A stretch of 42,943 bases of DNA from NCBI GenBank assembly GCA_902577525.1, contig CACGZG010000010.1, positions 1 to 42,943 on the forward strand, written 5' to 3'. The DNA is from an uncultured Pelagibacteraceae bacterium (GTDB lineage Bacteria; Pseudomonadota; Alphaproteobacteria; Pelagibacterales; Pelagibacteraceae). Made by a program: the position numbers and the translations under genes. Under the pieces are notes generated by a model. The model ran no database searches and was not told the DNA's origin. It saw nothing but the letters and a program-made list of their open reading frames with translations. Positions 24,262 through 37,108 of the stretch are shown here, one piece after another. Each line of letters begins with the position of its first letter. The stretch's first letter is position 1.

Positions 24262-26043
24262 TTATACTTTTAAAGGAAGAACTTTAAGAAGAATTTTATT
24301 TCTTAGTATATCAATATTTAATTGATTTAAAGTACTTATAATAAAATAAATTGTATCCTCATCTATTCTTTCCATTTTATCTTGACCTATAACCTCGGCA
24401 ATTCTTAAAAGTGCTGCTCCTTTTTCATTATTATTAATCATGACTTGAATATCTGTTGGTATTTCAGAACTATCTATTTTATATAAATCATCATATTTAT
24501 CAGAAATTTCAATCCCGTCAAATTTGAGCGATTCTAAAAAAATCTGATCTTTTTTTGAAAATGAGTATTTCTTATTCTTTTTAATTTTTTTTAAAAAATT
24601 ATTTATATCTTTCTCAATTTTGGACTTTGTATAATCACCATTAAAATAGCCAATCAACTTTGACTGATGAAGAACATCATTATTAAATTTCATTTTTTTT
24701 TGAAAAGATTCGTCATCTTCATTTAGCTTTATATTAGTGTAATAAAAACTTGTCATGTTATCTGGAATTTCAGTAGGATTAATTTCACTTAAGAATTTTT
24801 TAAGTTTTGTGTCAAAAGCTTTGTCAATATTTTCATCTTTAAAAAGTTCTTTTAAAATTTTTAAATACTTTAATCTACTTATCATCTCTGACTCCAAAAG
24901 AACTTTTTGATAAATTAAAGCTCTAGCTTCTATTTTGGGTAAAGAAATGTATGACTGTTCTGCAGTCAATAATTGATTAATATTGAACTGAAATCTTTTA
25001 TAAATCTCAAATAAATCTTCCTCAGGATAATTTTTTTTATGTGTGGCTTTTTCTAAAAGTAAAATTTTTTCGATATCTGTATCTTTAATCTCTTCAAATG
25101 AAACTAATAAATTATGTGATGATAAATATTTCCAAATCAATTTATCTGTTTTTTCTTTAGGTTCGAAAATAAATGAAGGATTAACCATGTGTGCTAGATG
25201 AAAATCAAGTAAATTTTTTTCTGAAATAGCTTCATTAGCTTTCAAATCAAAACCTAATAGGTAATTTATCTTATTTTCAAAATACTCATCTTCAAATCCC
25301 ATTTCTTTTTTAAGATCAAAATTTAATTGGGCTTCTTCTTTTTTTCCTGATTTTATTAAACAATAAATATTAAATTTAAATAGATAATTGTCGTTTAAAG
25401 GTTTAGAATTTTTCTGAAAAATATCACACGCTTTTTCAATTTCACCTTTTGATAAATACTGGTCTACTAAATATTTTGTTAGTCTGGGATGTAAATCAAA
25501 TATTTGATTTGATACAATATAATCCTCTATTAAATCTAGATCTGAATTTTTAATCAACCAATCAGATTTAAACCTTAAAAATTCTTTTTCAGAAATATTT
25601 TTTTTTGGTGGATAGGCATTTGTTAAAATTGATATTTTCATTATTTCAGATGCATCATCTGAAAGGTCAATTTTTTTTAGCTTTGTAAAAATATTTTTTA
25701 ATTGATCACCATCTGAGTTCGACCACATGTCGACATCTAATCCATTGTCCTCAGGATCATACAAACCAATTATGGTAATTTCATTTGAATTTAAATTTTC
25801 AGAAAACTCTATAGATTTATTTTTTTTTATAATACTATTTTTATATAAATTTGATATATTCTCTTGATCAGCCTCGCCATCATAGTTATCAGTTTGTATA
25901 ATTAAAATTTCATTATCTGCTTTTGTTTTTTCATCAATATTCCATATATCTACTGGTTTTTCCTCCGCTTGTGTAATTTGTACAAACAAAATTATTAATA
26001 TAATTGAAAAATATTTCTTATTTAACAATTTTAAAATTTTCAT
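24262..26043 (-). CDS. Large exported helical protein of unknown function (593 aa)
   Basis: Residues 1-26 form a signal peptide (MKILKLLNKKYFSIILIILF then VQITQA, cleavage likely before EEKP), so the mature protein is probably periplasmic. The rest is almost all helical and acidic/basic, with segments such as IEKACDIFQKNSKPLNDNYL and IYCLIKSGKKEEAQLNFD that look like helical tetratricopeptide-type repeats. I see no catalytic motif and do not recognise the family. The upstream 59-residue membrane protein overlaps its start by 26 nt, so the two are probably made together. It lies just before def. Confidence 0.75.
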   Translation of the reverse strand: MKILKLLNKKYFSIILIILFVQITQAEEKPVDIWNIDEKTKADNEILIIQTDNYDGEADQENISNLYKNSIIKKNKSIEFSENLNSNEITIIGLYDPEDNGLDVDMWSNSDGDQLKNIFTKLKKIDLSDDASEIMKISILTNAYPPKKNISEKEFLRFKSDWLIKNSDLDLIEDYIVSNQIFDLHPRLTKYLVDQYLSKGEIEKACDIFQKNSKPLNDNYLFKFNIYCLIKSGKKEEAQLNFDLKKEMGFEDEYFENKINYLLGFDLKANEAISEKNLLDFHLAHMVNPSFIFEPKEKTDKLIWKYLSSHNLLVSFEEIKDTDIEKILLLEKATHKKNYPEEDLFEIYKRFQFNINQLLTAEQSYISLPKIEARALIYQKVLLESEMISRLKYLKILKELFKDENIDKAFDTKLKKFLSEINPTEIPDNMTSFYYTNIKLNEDDESFQKKMKFNNDVLHQSKLIGYFNGDYTKSKIEKDINNFLKKIKKNKKYSFSKKDQIFLESLKFDGIEISDKYDDLYKIDSSEIPTDIQVMINNNEKGAALLRIAEVIGQDKMERIDEDTIYFIISTLNQLNIDILRNKILLKVLPLKV

Positions 26044-26197
26044 TCGGAATTACTTTTTCTATATTCTTTTTTGGAGATGGAAAATCTATTTTATTCAATA
26101 GAAAAACAGCTCCTATGATTAGCACTGAGGCTAAAATTAATTTTATTATTAAACTGACAATATTCTGTCTCGAACTTGTTTTTTTTACAAATTGCAT
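26018..26197 (-). CDS. Small single-pass membrane protein (59 aa)
   Basis: Reads MQFVKKTSSRQNIVSLIIKL, then a hydrophobic stretch (residues 14-36, ending GAVFLLN), then a polar tail KIDFPSPKKNIEKVIPNEN. The basic N-terminus and one helix suggest an inner-membrane anchor with the tail outside. Its stop lies 26 nt inside the next gene, the 593-residue exported protein, so translation may be coupled. It starts 60 nt from the divergent aroK. No family is known to me; the operon position and proper composition make it likely real. Confidence 0.7.
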   Translation of the reverse strand: MQFVKKTSSRQNIVSLIIKLILASVLIIGAVFLLNKIDFPSPKKNIEKVIPNENFKIVK

Positions 26198-26257
26198 ATA
26201 GTTTTAGTTAATTTCAAATAATTAAGACATATTTGTGTTTTTTCAATGTAGAAACTT

Positions 26258-26782
26258 ATGAAAACGAGAGGAAATATAGTTTTTTTAGGAATGATGGGGT
26301 CTGGAAAGACCACTATTGGTAAATTAGTTTCAAAAAGACTTAAATTAGATTTTATTGATGTGGACGATTTTATAGTAAAAAAATTTGGTATGGAAATTAC
26401 TAAAATTTTTTCATCAAAAGGAGAAAAATTTTTTCGAAAAATTGAAGAAAAAATAACTCTAGATATACTTAAAAAAGAAAATATTATTACCTCTTTGGGT
26501 GGTGGTGCATTTTTAAATAAGAAAATTAGAGATGAAGTGTTAGACAAACATGAATCATTTTGGCTTAATTTAAATCAAAAAGAATTACTTAAAAGACTTA
26601 AAAACAGTAAAAAAAGACCCTTAATTAATAATTCATCAACAACCGAACTAATTAGTCTTATTAGAAAGAGATCAACAATTTACTCAAAGGCTAGATATAA
26701 AATTGATTGTGATAGTCTGACAAAGTATGAAATAGTTAGAAAGATTTTAAATATTTATGAAAACATTAAAACTGATAGTTAA
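26258..26782 (+). CDS. aroK: Shikimate kinase
   Basis: Phosphorylates shikimate with ATP in aromatic amino acid synthesis. The P-loop is GMMGSGKTTIGK near residues 11-22, the shikimate-binding DVDD follows, then KFFRKIEE, the GGGAF motif and the lid region KKRPLI. At 174 residues it is normal. It overlaps aroB by 26 nt, the common aroK-aroB pair. Confidence 0.96.
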   Translation: MKTRGNIVFLGMMGSGKTTIGKLVSKRLKLDFIDVDDFIVKKFGMEITKIFSSKGEKFFRKIEEKITLDILKKENIITSLGGGAFLNKKIRDEVLDKHESFWLNLNQKELLKRLKNSKKRPLINNSSTTELISLIRKRSTIYSKARYKIDCDSLTKYEIVRKILNIYENIKTDS

Positions 26783-27863
26783 AACAAAAAATCAAAAATA
26801 CCCTATCGTTATTGGAAATAATTTGACTAAAAAACTTTCAAATATTTTAAAGAAAAATTCAATAAATTTTAAACAGTGTTTTCTAGTTGTAGATAAAAAC
26901 GTTCCAAAAAAATTTATTAAAAATATTAAAAATTCTTTAAAAAATCATAAGGTTTTTATTCATATTTTTAATGCTAATGAAAAAAATAAAAATTTTAAAA
27001 GCGTGGATAATATTCTAGATTTATTACTTAAAAAAAATTTTTCAAGAGAAGATTGTCTAATTTCTGTTGGTGGTGGAATCACAGGTGACACAAGTGGTTT
27101 TGCTGCAAGTTTATTTAAAAGAGGAATAAAATTTATAAATATTCCTACCACCTTGTTGTCACAAGTGGACTCATCAATAGGAGGAAAAACTGGAGTGAAT
27201 ACTAAATATGGAAAAAATTTGATTGGAAGTTTTTATCAACCATGTATTGTTGTTTCAGATACTCAATTTCTTATGACATTACCAAGAAGAGAAATAATTT
27301 GTGGATATGGAGAAATACTAAAACATGCTATCATTAAAAATAAAAATTTTTTTTATTTCTTAAATAAGAAATTTAAAAAAATTTTAGATTTATCTCCTGG
27401 ATTTATTAACAAAGCAATTTATGAAAGCTGTAAAATAAAAATGAATGTAGTTGAGAAAGATGAGAAAGAAACAGGTTTAAGAAAAATTTTAAATTTTGGT
27501 CATACTTTTGCACATGCATACGAAGCAAGCATGGATTATAGTAAAAAATTAAACCATGGTGAGGCTGTTATACTTGGGATAAAAACTGTTCTTAATTTTA
27601 GTTATAAAAAAAATATTCTAAAAGAGAAAGAATATAAATTGATAACAAATCATATTGAAAAAAATAACTTAACCTTATCATTAAATAATTTCTTTAAGTC
27701 AAAAGATGTTAAAAAAATACTATCTTTTATGATTAAGGATAAAAAAAATAATTCTTCTAAAATAAGTCTAGTTCTTTTAAAAAAAATAGGATTACCTTTG
27801 TTCAACCAAGAATATTCAAAAAAGAATATAGAATTATTTTTAAAAAATTATTTAAGAAATTGA
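26757..27863 (+). CDS. aroB: 3-dehydroquinate synthase
   Basis: NAD- and metal-dependent cyclisation of DAHP to 3-dehydroquinate. The blocks GGGITGDTSGFAAS, RGIKFINIPTTLLSQVDSSI, GGKTGVNTKYGKNLIG, the KMNVVEKDEKETGLR metal/phosphate region, LNFGHTFAHA and LNHGEAV are typical. Length is 368 residues. The start lies in aroK, and the end overlaps the convergent bolA by 12 nt. Confidence 0.97.
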   Translation: MKTLKLIVKTKNQKYPIVIGNNLTKKLSNILKKNSINFKQCFLVVDKNVPKKFIKNIKNSLKNHKVFIHIFNANEKNKNFKSVDNILDLLLKKNFSREDCLISVGGGITGDTSGFAASLFKRGIKFINIPTTLLSQVDSSIGGKTGVNTKYGKNLIGSFYQPCIVVSDTQFLMTLPRREIICGYGEILKHAIIKNKNFFYFLNKKFKKILDLSPGFINKAIYESCKIKMNVVEKDEKETGLRKILNFGHTFAHAYEASMDYSKKLNHGEAVILGIKTVLNFSYKKNILKEKEYKLITNHIEKNNLTLSLNNFFKSKDVKKILSFMIKDKKNNSSKISLVLLKKIGLPLFNQEYSKKNIELFLKNYLRN

Positions 27864-28112
27864 GATTTGTATTGAATGAATATATTGTTTTAACTCTTCA
27901 TCTAAAACTCTATATATTTTTTTGTTACTTTGAATTTTATTCATTTTTTTCAGTTCGTTAGAAACTATTATTAATTTAAGATGAAATTTTCCTTTAATAT
28001 TCCCAGAATGATTTTTATGAAGAAATGATTTATCTTCAACACTTATACTTTCTATATTTAATTCATTTAGTAACTTTTTTTTTACAATTATAGTTAAATC
28101 ATTTATATCCAT
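27852..28112 (-). CDS. bolA: BolA-family protein
   Basis: An 86-residue BolA-fold protein, which in known cases partners monothiol glutaredoxins in iron-sulfur handling or acts in regulation. I take the ATG at 28112 (MDINDLTIIVKKKLL); a longer frame to 28190 covers the promoter and the divergent gene. The family H-rich and VSNELKKMNKIQSNKKIYRVL region is recognisable with KGKFHLKLIIVS. The start is 20 nt from the divergent J-protein start, with TATAAT just 10 nt upstream, so the message may be nearly leaderless. Confidence 0.88.
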   Translation of the reverse strand: MDINDLTIIVKKKLLNELNIESISVEDKSFLHKNHSGNIKGKFHLKLIIVSNELKKMNKIQSNKKIYRVLDEELKQYIHSIQISIS

Positions 28113-28132
28113 ATATATAACTATTATATAAC
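28113..28132. promoter_or_regulatory. Bidirectional bolA / J-protein promoter, nearly leaderless
   Basis: Only 20 nt separate the two divergent start codons. On the plus strand TATTAT (28122-28127) lies 5 nt before the ATG; on the minus strand TATAAT (28123-28128) lies 10 nt before the bolA ATG. The two -10 elements overlap. Predicted starts fall at or within a few bases of both ATGs. The -35 parts would lie in coding sequence and look weak. Confidence 0.5.
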
Positions 28133-28660
28133 ATGAAAAACATTTGTGACTGGAATAATTGTAAAGAAGTTGGTGAATATAAAGCTCCAATAGAAAAAGA
28201 TAATAGCAAAAAATTTAGGATGCTTTGTCTTGAACACGTGAAAGAGTTTAACAAAAACTGGAATTATTTTTCAGGGATGAATGATGAACAGGTTATTGAT
28301 TTTTTAAAATCTGATATGACATGGCACAAACCCACACAAAGCTTTAGTTCCTCAGATAATTTTTTTAAAGTTTTATGGAATACCACTTTAAAAGATGAAT
28401 TAGACAAAGAAAAAATAAATGGAGAATATAATCATATGCGTCAATTTAAATTTGACCATAAAGATATTAAAGCATTTGGAATATTGGGAGTTTCAGTTGG
28501 TTTAAAATGGAAAAGCATACAAGATAAATTCAAAACACTTGTGAAAAAATTTCACCCTGATATGAATTCTGGTAATAAAAAATATGAGGAAAAATTAAAA
28601 CTAATCACTTTAGCTTACACTCAACTTAAAAATACTTATAGGAAAAAAATTGACACCTAA
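28133..28660 (+). CDS. J-domain protein with N-terminal zinc-like motif
   Basis: A 175-residue co-chaperone-like protein. The N-terminus has C5-x4-C10 and C32-x2-H35 (CDWNNC, CLEH), a possible zinc site, followed by NYFSGM. The J domain is at the C-terminus: the [20 protein letters not shown] helix and the HPD motif at 141-143, which normally stimulates DnaK. It is not classical DnaJ. It overlaps cobS by 11 nt and is part of the bolA/J-protein/cobS/cobT set conserved in alphaproteobacteria, which suggests work with the AAA+ protein CobS. Confidence 0.88.
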   Translation: MKNICDWNNCKEVGEYKAPIEKDNSKKFRMLCLEHVKEFNKNWNYFSGMNDEQVIDFLKSDMTWHKPTQSFSSSDNFFKVLWNTTLKDELDKEKINGEYNHMRQFKFDHKDIKAFGILGVSVGLKWKSIQDKFKTLVKKFHPDMNSGNKKYEEKLKLITLAYTQLKNTYRKKIDT

Positions 28661-29624
28661 CTTAAATTCTCAGCCTGACATTAAAGTATCAATTAAACAA
28701 ACCTTTGGAATTGATTCTGACATGGAGGTGGACGCTTTTTCAAAAAAAGGAGAATATGTTCCTGATATAGATAAAAATTATAAATTTGATAGAGACACAA
28801 CACTCGCAATAATCTCGGGTTTTGCCTTTAATAAAAGAGTTTTAGTTCAAGGTTTTCATGGAACAGGAAAATCAACACATATTGAACAAATTGCAGCTAG
28901 ATTGAATTGGCCGTGTATAAGAGTAAATCTTGACAGCCATATAAGTAGGATTGATTTAATTGGAAAAGATGCAATTACTTTAAAAGATGGAAAACAAATT
29001 ACACAATTTAATGAAGGTATATTACCTTGGTCAATTCAAAATCCAGTAGCTCTAGTTTTTGATGAATATGATGCAGGTAGACCTGATGTTATGTTTGTTA
29101 TTCAAAGAGTATTAGAAGCAGAGGGAAATTTTACATTATTAGACAAAAATAAAGTAATAAAACAAAATAAATTTTTCAGATTATTTGCAACCTCAAATAC
29201 GGTAGGTTTGGGTGACACTACTGGTTTATATCATGGAACGCAACAAATTAACCAAGGTCAAATGGATAGATGGAATATAGTTGCCACTTTAAATTATTTA
29301 AGTCTCGATAAAGAGATGGAAATAATTTTAGCAAAAAACAAATCTTATAATAATTCAAAAGGTAAAGAAAAGATTGCGAGTATGATTAAAGTTGCATCTT
29401 TAACGAGAAAAGGATTTGTAGCTGGTGATATTTCAACTGTAATGAGCCCAAGAACAGTTTTACATTGGGCTGAAAATTCAGAAATTTTTAAAGATACAGG
29501 ATATGCTTTTAGAGTAACTTTTTTAAATAAATGTGATGAAATTGAAAAAAATACTATTGCTGAATATTACCAAAGATGCTTTGGTGAAGAATTACCAGAG
29601 TCGCTGGCAAATATTCAGATTTAA
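28650..29624 (+). CDS. cobS: CobS-type AAA+ ATPase (cobaltochelatase small subunit family)
   Basis: A MoxR-like AAA+ ATPase, known as a motor subunit of the aerobic CobN-CobS-CobT cobalt chelatase. Walker A GFHGTGKS is at 68-75, Walker B VFDEYD at 136-141, then [19 protein letters not shown]. The TTG at 28650 gives [20 protein letters not shown], which matches the family N-terminus, so I keep it rather than the later ATG. At 324 residues it is full length. It overlaps the J-protein upstream and abuts cobT. No cobN or other cobalamin gene is in the window. Confidence 0.92.
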   Translation: MTPNLNSQPDIKVSIKQTFGIDSDMEVDAFSKKGEYVPDIDKNYKFDRDTTLAIISGFAFNKRVLVQGFHGTGKSTHIEQIAARLNWPCIRVNLDSHISRIDLIGKDAITLKDGKQITQFNEGILPWSIQNPVALVFDEYDAGRPDVMFVIQRVLEAEGNFTLLDKNKVIKQNKFFRLFATSNTVGLGDTTGLYHGTQQINQGQMDRWNIVATLNYLSLDKEMEIILAKNKSYNNSKGKEKIASMIKVASLTRKGFVAGDISTVMSPRTVLHWAENSEIFKDTGYAFRVTFLNKCDEIEKNTIAEYYQRCFGEELPESLANIQI

Positions 29625-31433
29625 ATGAGTAATATTAATAAAGAAAAAAATCTTAAAGAAAAACTGCAACAAGCCTTGTCGTCTACAGAGCGAGTAATTT
29701 CTGGAGATTTTATCAATAAAGAGAAAGATAATGAAAATAAAAATTTAAAAAAATTTGATTTTTTTAATTTAGAAAATATAAACTCTAAAAGTGATTTTAT
29801 TAAAGCGAGAGCGTTGTCAGACTCCTCGGCTCTTAAAAAAAAATTTTCAAATGTAAATATTTATAAAAAAAATTTACCAACTAATACCTCTTGTAAATCT
29901 CTTTACGCTATTGCCGAAAAAATCCGTTATGAATGTTTGGGATCTAAAATGTTAAAAGGAATAAAAAAAAATCTCGATGAAAATTACAATCAAATTATTG
30001 AATTAAAAAGAAAGGATCAACTAAAAACTAAAGAAGATGTTCCAGTTGTTGAAGCTTTTGAGTTATATATGCTTAAAAAATTTCATAACATAAAATTAAA
30101 CTCACTAACAAAAAATATGTTAAATTTTTGGGAGAAAGACTTTGATCAGGCAATTGAAAATCACATAAATTTTCTCAAAGAAAAACTAGATTCACAAAAT
30201 GATTATTCTTCTAAATTTTCAGAAATTTTACAAAATATGGAAATTTTCCAAACTGAAGAAAATGATGAAAAAAATGATGATAATCATGAAAATGATCAGC
30301 AAAATCCGTCAAATAACGACCAAGAGAGTGAGTCAGAAGATAGAAAAGATGAAAATAAAGAGGAAGAAACTCAAGCTAATTTAGACTCTGATTATGATAT
30401 AGATCAATATAAATTAGATGAACAACTAGTTGATAATGACTCTGATAAGCAAAGTAATGAGCAAGTAATCCAAAAAAAGAGCATTGATAATATTAATTTA
30501 GATTACAAGATTTTCACAAAACAATATGATGAAATAACAAAAGCGGAAAATTTAGAGTCCCACAATGATATTTTAAAATTAAGGAAATCATTAGATCAGC
30601 AGCTGAGTGGTTTTCAAGATGTAATTACTAAACTCGCAAATAAACTTCAAAGAAAATTATTAGCCAAACAAAATAGATCGTGGGAATTTGATTTAGAAGA
30701 GGGTTTACTGGATAGTTCAAAATTACCTAGGGTAATAATGGATCCGTATAATTCGCTATCTTTTAAAAAAGAGAAAGATCTTGATTTTAAAGATACTGTT
30801 GTTACTTTATTAATCGATAACTCTGGTTCTATGAGAGGTAGACCAATTACTATTGCTGCAATCTGCGCAGATATTTTATCTAGAACACTTGAAAGATGTT
30901 CGGTAAAAGTTGAAGTGTTGGGCTTTACAACAAAAAATTGGAAAGGCGGAAAATGTAGGGAATTTTGGAACAAAAAAGGTAAGCCTCGAACACCTGGAAG
31001 ATTAAATGATCTTAGACATATAATTTATAAAAGTGCAGATACTCAATGGAGACAAGCAAAAAATAACTTGGGATTAATGCTTAAAGAAGGGCTACTTAAA
31101 GAAAATATTGATGGTGAAGCTATATCATGGGCATTTAATAGAATAAAAAAAAGAAAAGAAGAAAGAAAAATAATAATGGTCATTTCTGATGGAGCGCCTG
31201 TAGATGATTCAACTCTATCAGTAAATTCTGGAGACTTTTTAGAAAAACATTTAAAAAAAATTGTTAAATTTATAGAAGATAAGACTGAAATTGAGATACT
31301 AGCAATTGGTATTGGCCATGATGTCTCTAGATATTACAATCGAGCAATAAAAATAACAGATGTAAATGAGCTTGGTGATGTAATGATTTCACAATTAAGC
31401 GAATTGTTTGAAAAAAAAAATAAGTTACATTAA
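29625..31433 (+). CDS. cobT: CobT-type VWA protein (cobaltochelatase large-ring subunit family)
   Basis: The partner of CobS: a 602-residue protein with an N-terminal helical region, a very acidic Asp/Glu/Asn-rich linker (about residues 205-265), and a C-terminal von Willebrand A domain. The metal-ion-dependent adhesion site DNSGSM starts near residue 398, and the [15 protein letters not shown] block and [13 protein letters not shown] are CobT-type. It starts directly after cobS. Its end overlaps the convergent sensor kinase by 4 nt. A metal-chelatase or a more general AAA+/VWA chaperone role is possible. Confidence 0.92.
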   Translation: MSNINKEKNLKEKLQQALSSTERVISGDFINKEKDNENKNLKKFDFFNLENINSKSDFIKARALSDSSALKKKFSNVNIYKKNLPTNTSCKSLYAIAEKIRYECLGSKMLKGIKKNLDENYNQIIELKRKDQLKTKEDVPVVEAFELYMLKKFHNIKLNSLTKNMLNFWEKDFDQAIENHINFLKEKLDSQNDYSSKFSEILQNMEIFQTEENDEKNDDNHENDQQNPSNNDQESESEDRKDENKEEETQANLDSDYDIDQYKLDEQLVDNDSDKQSNEQVIQKKSIDNINLDYKIFTKQYDEITKAENLESHNDILKLRKSLDQQLSGFQDVITKLANKLQRKLLAKQNRSWEFDLEEGLLDSSKLPRVIMDPYNSLSFKKEKDLDFKDTVVTLLIDNSGSMRGRPITIAAICADILSRTLERCSVKVEVLGFTTKNWKGGKCREFWNKKGKPRTPGRLNDLRHIIYKSADTQWRQAKNNLGLMLKEGLLKENIDGEAISWAFNRIKKRKEERKIIMVISDGAPVDDSTLSVNSGDFLEKHLKKIVKFIEDKTEIEILAIGIGHDVSRYYNRAIKITDVNELGDVMISQLSELFEKKNKLH

Positions 31434-32713
31434 ATTTTAATCAAGTCTTTATTATTCCATTTTATTGAGACTTCTGCTCCACTTCTGGTTTTAGAATTTC
31501 TACAATTAATAACAGCAAAATTTTTTTCAAGTAAAGTTTTTCCGATAAAAATACCTAAGCCTAATCCATCCTTGGTTCTATTATCACTTTTAAATGCTTT
31601 TAAATATGGTTCTCCAATTTTTGACAATATATCACTTGGATATCCGTCTCCATCATCTTCAATTACAACTTCAGTAAATTTATTATCACTTTTAAGAAAA
31701 ATGAATATCTTTTTTCTACAAAATTTATTTGCATTACCAATAAAATTTCTTAAGCCATATACAATTTCAATTGATTTTGTAATCTTTTTTGAATAAGAGT
31801 CTTGTTCAAAATTAAAGATGAATTCATTGTTGCTTGTTTCTTTGAAAGATGAAATTATTTCTTTAAGGTATTCTCTTATACTTAGATCTTCATCAATAAA
31901 ATCATCCTCTTCATTTGGATTTAAAGATAACTTTTTTAATATTTGGTTGCATCTTTCAACCTGACTTGAGAGTAATTCTATATCTTGAATTACATCTTTA
32001 TTATCTTTTAATTGTTTTGAGAGTTCTAAAGTAATAATTTTTATTGTTGATAGTGGTGTTCCAAGTGAATGAGCTGCAGCAGCTGCTTGTCCACCTAAAG
32101 ACAACATTTCGTGCTCTTTTGCCATCACTTCTTCCATTTTATTCAAAGCCTCTTTTCTTAATCTAGACTCTGCACCAAAAATTATTGCAAAATAATTTAA
32201 AAAAACTAGTGCGATTATAAGAGCAGTTGGTATTGAATAATAATAATGTTTGTCTACATGAAAGTGTTCATTTAAAGGATATGGTAAATCTTTTGAATAA
32301 AATGTAAGAAAAATAATCACTAATATAGTCGTTGATACTAACAGGATATTTGTTCTTAATCCCAGATTTGATGAGGCAAAAACACTTGGAATAATTAAAA
32401 AAATAACAAATGGATTTAAAATCCCCCCAGTCAGATAAATTAGAATTCCAAGTTGTGTTATGTCAGTTAGTAAAAAAAATAAAGCTGACCTATCTGATAA
32501 TTGAGTTTTTTGATAAACAAAAATAAGATATAAATTACTTAAGGCACCTAAAAAAATTACTAAATTTGAGATAAAAAAATTAAATTCAAACTTATAATAG
32601 AAATAAACAATATAAACTGATAATAATTGTCCGATTATACCAATCCATCTTAATGAAATGTAAGTGGATTTTTTTAAAGTATAAAATTTAGAAGTTTCAA
32701 AAAACTTCATCAT
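31430..32713 (-). CDS. RegB/PrrB/ActS-like redox sensor histidine kinase
   Basis: A membrane sensor kinase of 427 residues with about six transmembrane helices up to residue 180. The quinone-linked GGILNPF heptapeptide is at 96-102, the H-box [14 protein letters not shown] has H215, the redox-box cysteine C255 is in ERCNQIL, and the ATPase region has NANKF and GLGLGIF. In the relatives the H-box reads HELGTPL; here E is replaced by S. It follows gyrB with no gap (its ATG directly follows the gyrB stop). No response regulator is nearby. The family call is firm, the kinase activity less so. Confidence 0.88.
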   Translation of the reverse strand: MMKFFETSKFYTLKKSTYISLRWIGIIGQLLSVYIVYFYYKFEFNFFISNLVIFLGALSNLYLIFVYQKTQLSDRSALFFLLTDITQLGILIYLTGGILNPFVIFLIIPSVFASSNLGLRTNILLVSTTILVIIFLTFYSKDLPYPLNEHFHVDKHYYYSIPTALIIALVFLNYFAIIFGAESRLRKEALNKMEEVMAKEHEMLSLGGQAAAAAHSLGTPLSTIKIITLELSKQLKDNKDVIQDIELLSSQVERCNQILKKLSLNPNEEDDFIDEDLSIREYLKEIISSFKETSNNEFIFNFEQDSYSKKITKSIEIVYGLRNFIGNANKFCRKKIFIFLKSDNKFTEVVIEDDGDGYPSDILSKIGEPYLKAFKSDNRTKDGLGLGIFIGKTLLEKNFAVINCRNSKTRSGAEVSIKWNNKDLIKI

Positions 32714-35721
<3,008 letters not shown>

Positions 35722-35725
<4 letters not shown>

Positions 35726-36609
35726 AAAAAAAAACCATTTTAATAACAGGATCCTCAGGTTTCATAGGTTACCTTTTTTTGAAAAGAAGCCTAGGAGATG
35801 GTTATAAAATAATTGATATATTAAGAGATAAAAATAAAAAAAATAAAAAATTACTTTATTTAAGAAAGAAATATAAATCTTCATATAAATCAATTTTTTT
35901 TTCTGATCTTAAAACTTTAAAAAATAAATTGAATAATAAAAAAATTGACTATTTTATAAATTTTGCAACTCTATATAAAAATTCTCATTCGCACGAAGAT
36001 ATACCAAATTTTATTAACTCCAATGTGCTTTTTCCCGTCATTATTTTAGATATTGTATATCGTAAAGTAAAAAAAATCATAAATTTTGGAACAATGATGC
36101 AACATGTTGATGGAAAAAATTACGATCCAAAAAATTTTTATGCATCAACTAAGTCTGCTTTTGAAATGATACTTCAATTTTATACCTCTCAAAATAAAAC
36201 AGTAAAGTTTTATAATCTTAAATTTTACGAAAGTTTTGATAGAAAAGATTCTAGAAAAAAACTAATACCTCAATTATTCAAAAATTTTAAAAAAAATGTA
36301 ATTTCAAAAATTATTTCAAGGAGATTGGAATTAAATATAATTCATTCACGAGATATTTTTAATTCAATTAAGTTGATCATAGATAGAAATATCAAAAGTG
36401 GAACATATTGTTTAAAAAATAAAAAAAATATAAATATTTTTGATTTGATCAAAAATATTAATAAAAACTCAAAAAAAAAGATAAAGGTAAAATACTTAAG
36501 TAATAATATGATTAAACCTAATCAATCAAAATTAAAAATTTTACCAAATTGGAAGCCAATGTATAATATACAAAAAGAGATAGAGAAAATTTTTTATGAA
36601 AATAATTAA
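35722..36609 (+). CDS. NAD(P)-dependent NDP-sugar 4-ketoreductase/epimerase, abequose-synthase-like
   Basis: Short-chain dehydrogenase of the extended type. The nucleotide site is TILITGSSGFIGYLF near the N-terminus and the active-site pair is FYASTK (YxxxK). The segment INFGTMMQHVDGKNYDPKNF is close to the CDP-3,6-dideoxyhexose synthase (RfbJ) pattern, so a 4-keto reduction is likely. I choose TTG 35722, which overlaps the rmlA stop as TTGA; an upstream TTG at 35686 would add 12 residues inside rmlA. The nucleotide and sugar are not determined. It overlaps rmlC by 14 nt. Confidence 0.75.
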
Positions 36610-37108
36610 AACAAAAATAAAAGGTTTAGTTTTACTCTCAACTAAAATTTATAAAGATAGAAGAGGTTTTTTTAAAGAAGTAGAAAAAGAAAAAATTTTA
36701 AAAAAAAAATTTATTTTTGATTGTTTTTCTTACTCAAAAAAAAATACTTTGAGAGGTTTACATCTTCAGACAAAAAACAGCCAAGCTAAAATAGTGACAG
36801 TGGTACAAGGTAAAATATTAGATGTTGTTGTTGACTTAAGAAAGAAATCTAAAACATATGGAAAATATTTCTCAATTCTTATTTCACAAAATTCAAATTT
36901 TTCTATCTACATACCAGAAAATTTTGCTCATGGTTTTTTATGTCTATCAAAAGAATGCGCTGTTTACTATAAGTGCACAAAATACAGGGATAAAAATAGT
37001 GAAACTACGATAAAATGGGATGATAATAAACTTAACATTAAATGGCCAATAAGAAGACCGATTTTATCAAAAAAAGATAAACAAGGTATAAAGTTTGATG
37101 ATTTTTAA
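36596..37108 (+). CDS. rmlC: dTDP-4-dehydrorhamnose 3,5-epimerase family protein
   Basis: Cupin-fold epimerase acting on a dTDP-4-keto-6-deoxysugar. Seen: DRRGFFKEVEKE, NTLRGLHLQTKNSQAKIVTV (catalytic His), GKILDVVVDLRKKSKTYG, IYIPENFAHGFLCL and the Y-rich segment YYKCTKY with a final WP motif (IKWPIRRPILS). Length of 170 residues is normal. Relatives may epimerise one centre only; which is not visible. It overlaps the preceding reductase by 14 nt and the convergent methyltransferase by 4 nt. Confidence 0.9.
   Translation: MKIIKTKIKGLVLLSTKIYKDRRGFFKEVEKEKILKKKFIFDCFSYSKKNTLRGLHLQTKNSQAKIVTVVQGKILDVVVDLRKKSKTYGKYFSILISQNSNFSIYIPENFAHGFLCLSKECAVYYKCTKYRDKNSETTIKWDDNKLNIKWPIRRPILSKKDKQGIKFDDF

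Noticed and set aside
28113-28190. Longer BolA start
   Set aside because: It would run through the divergent promoter and J-protein coding region; MDINDLT at 28112 fits the family.
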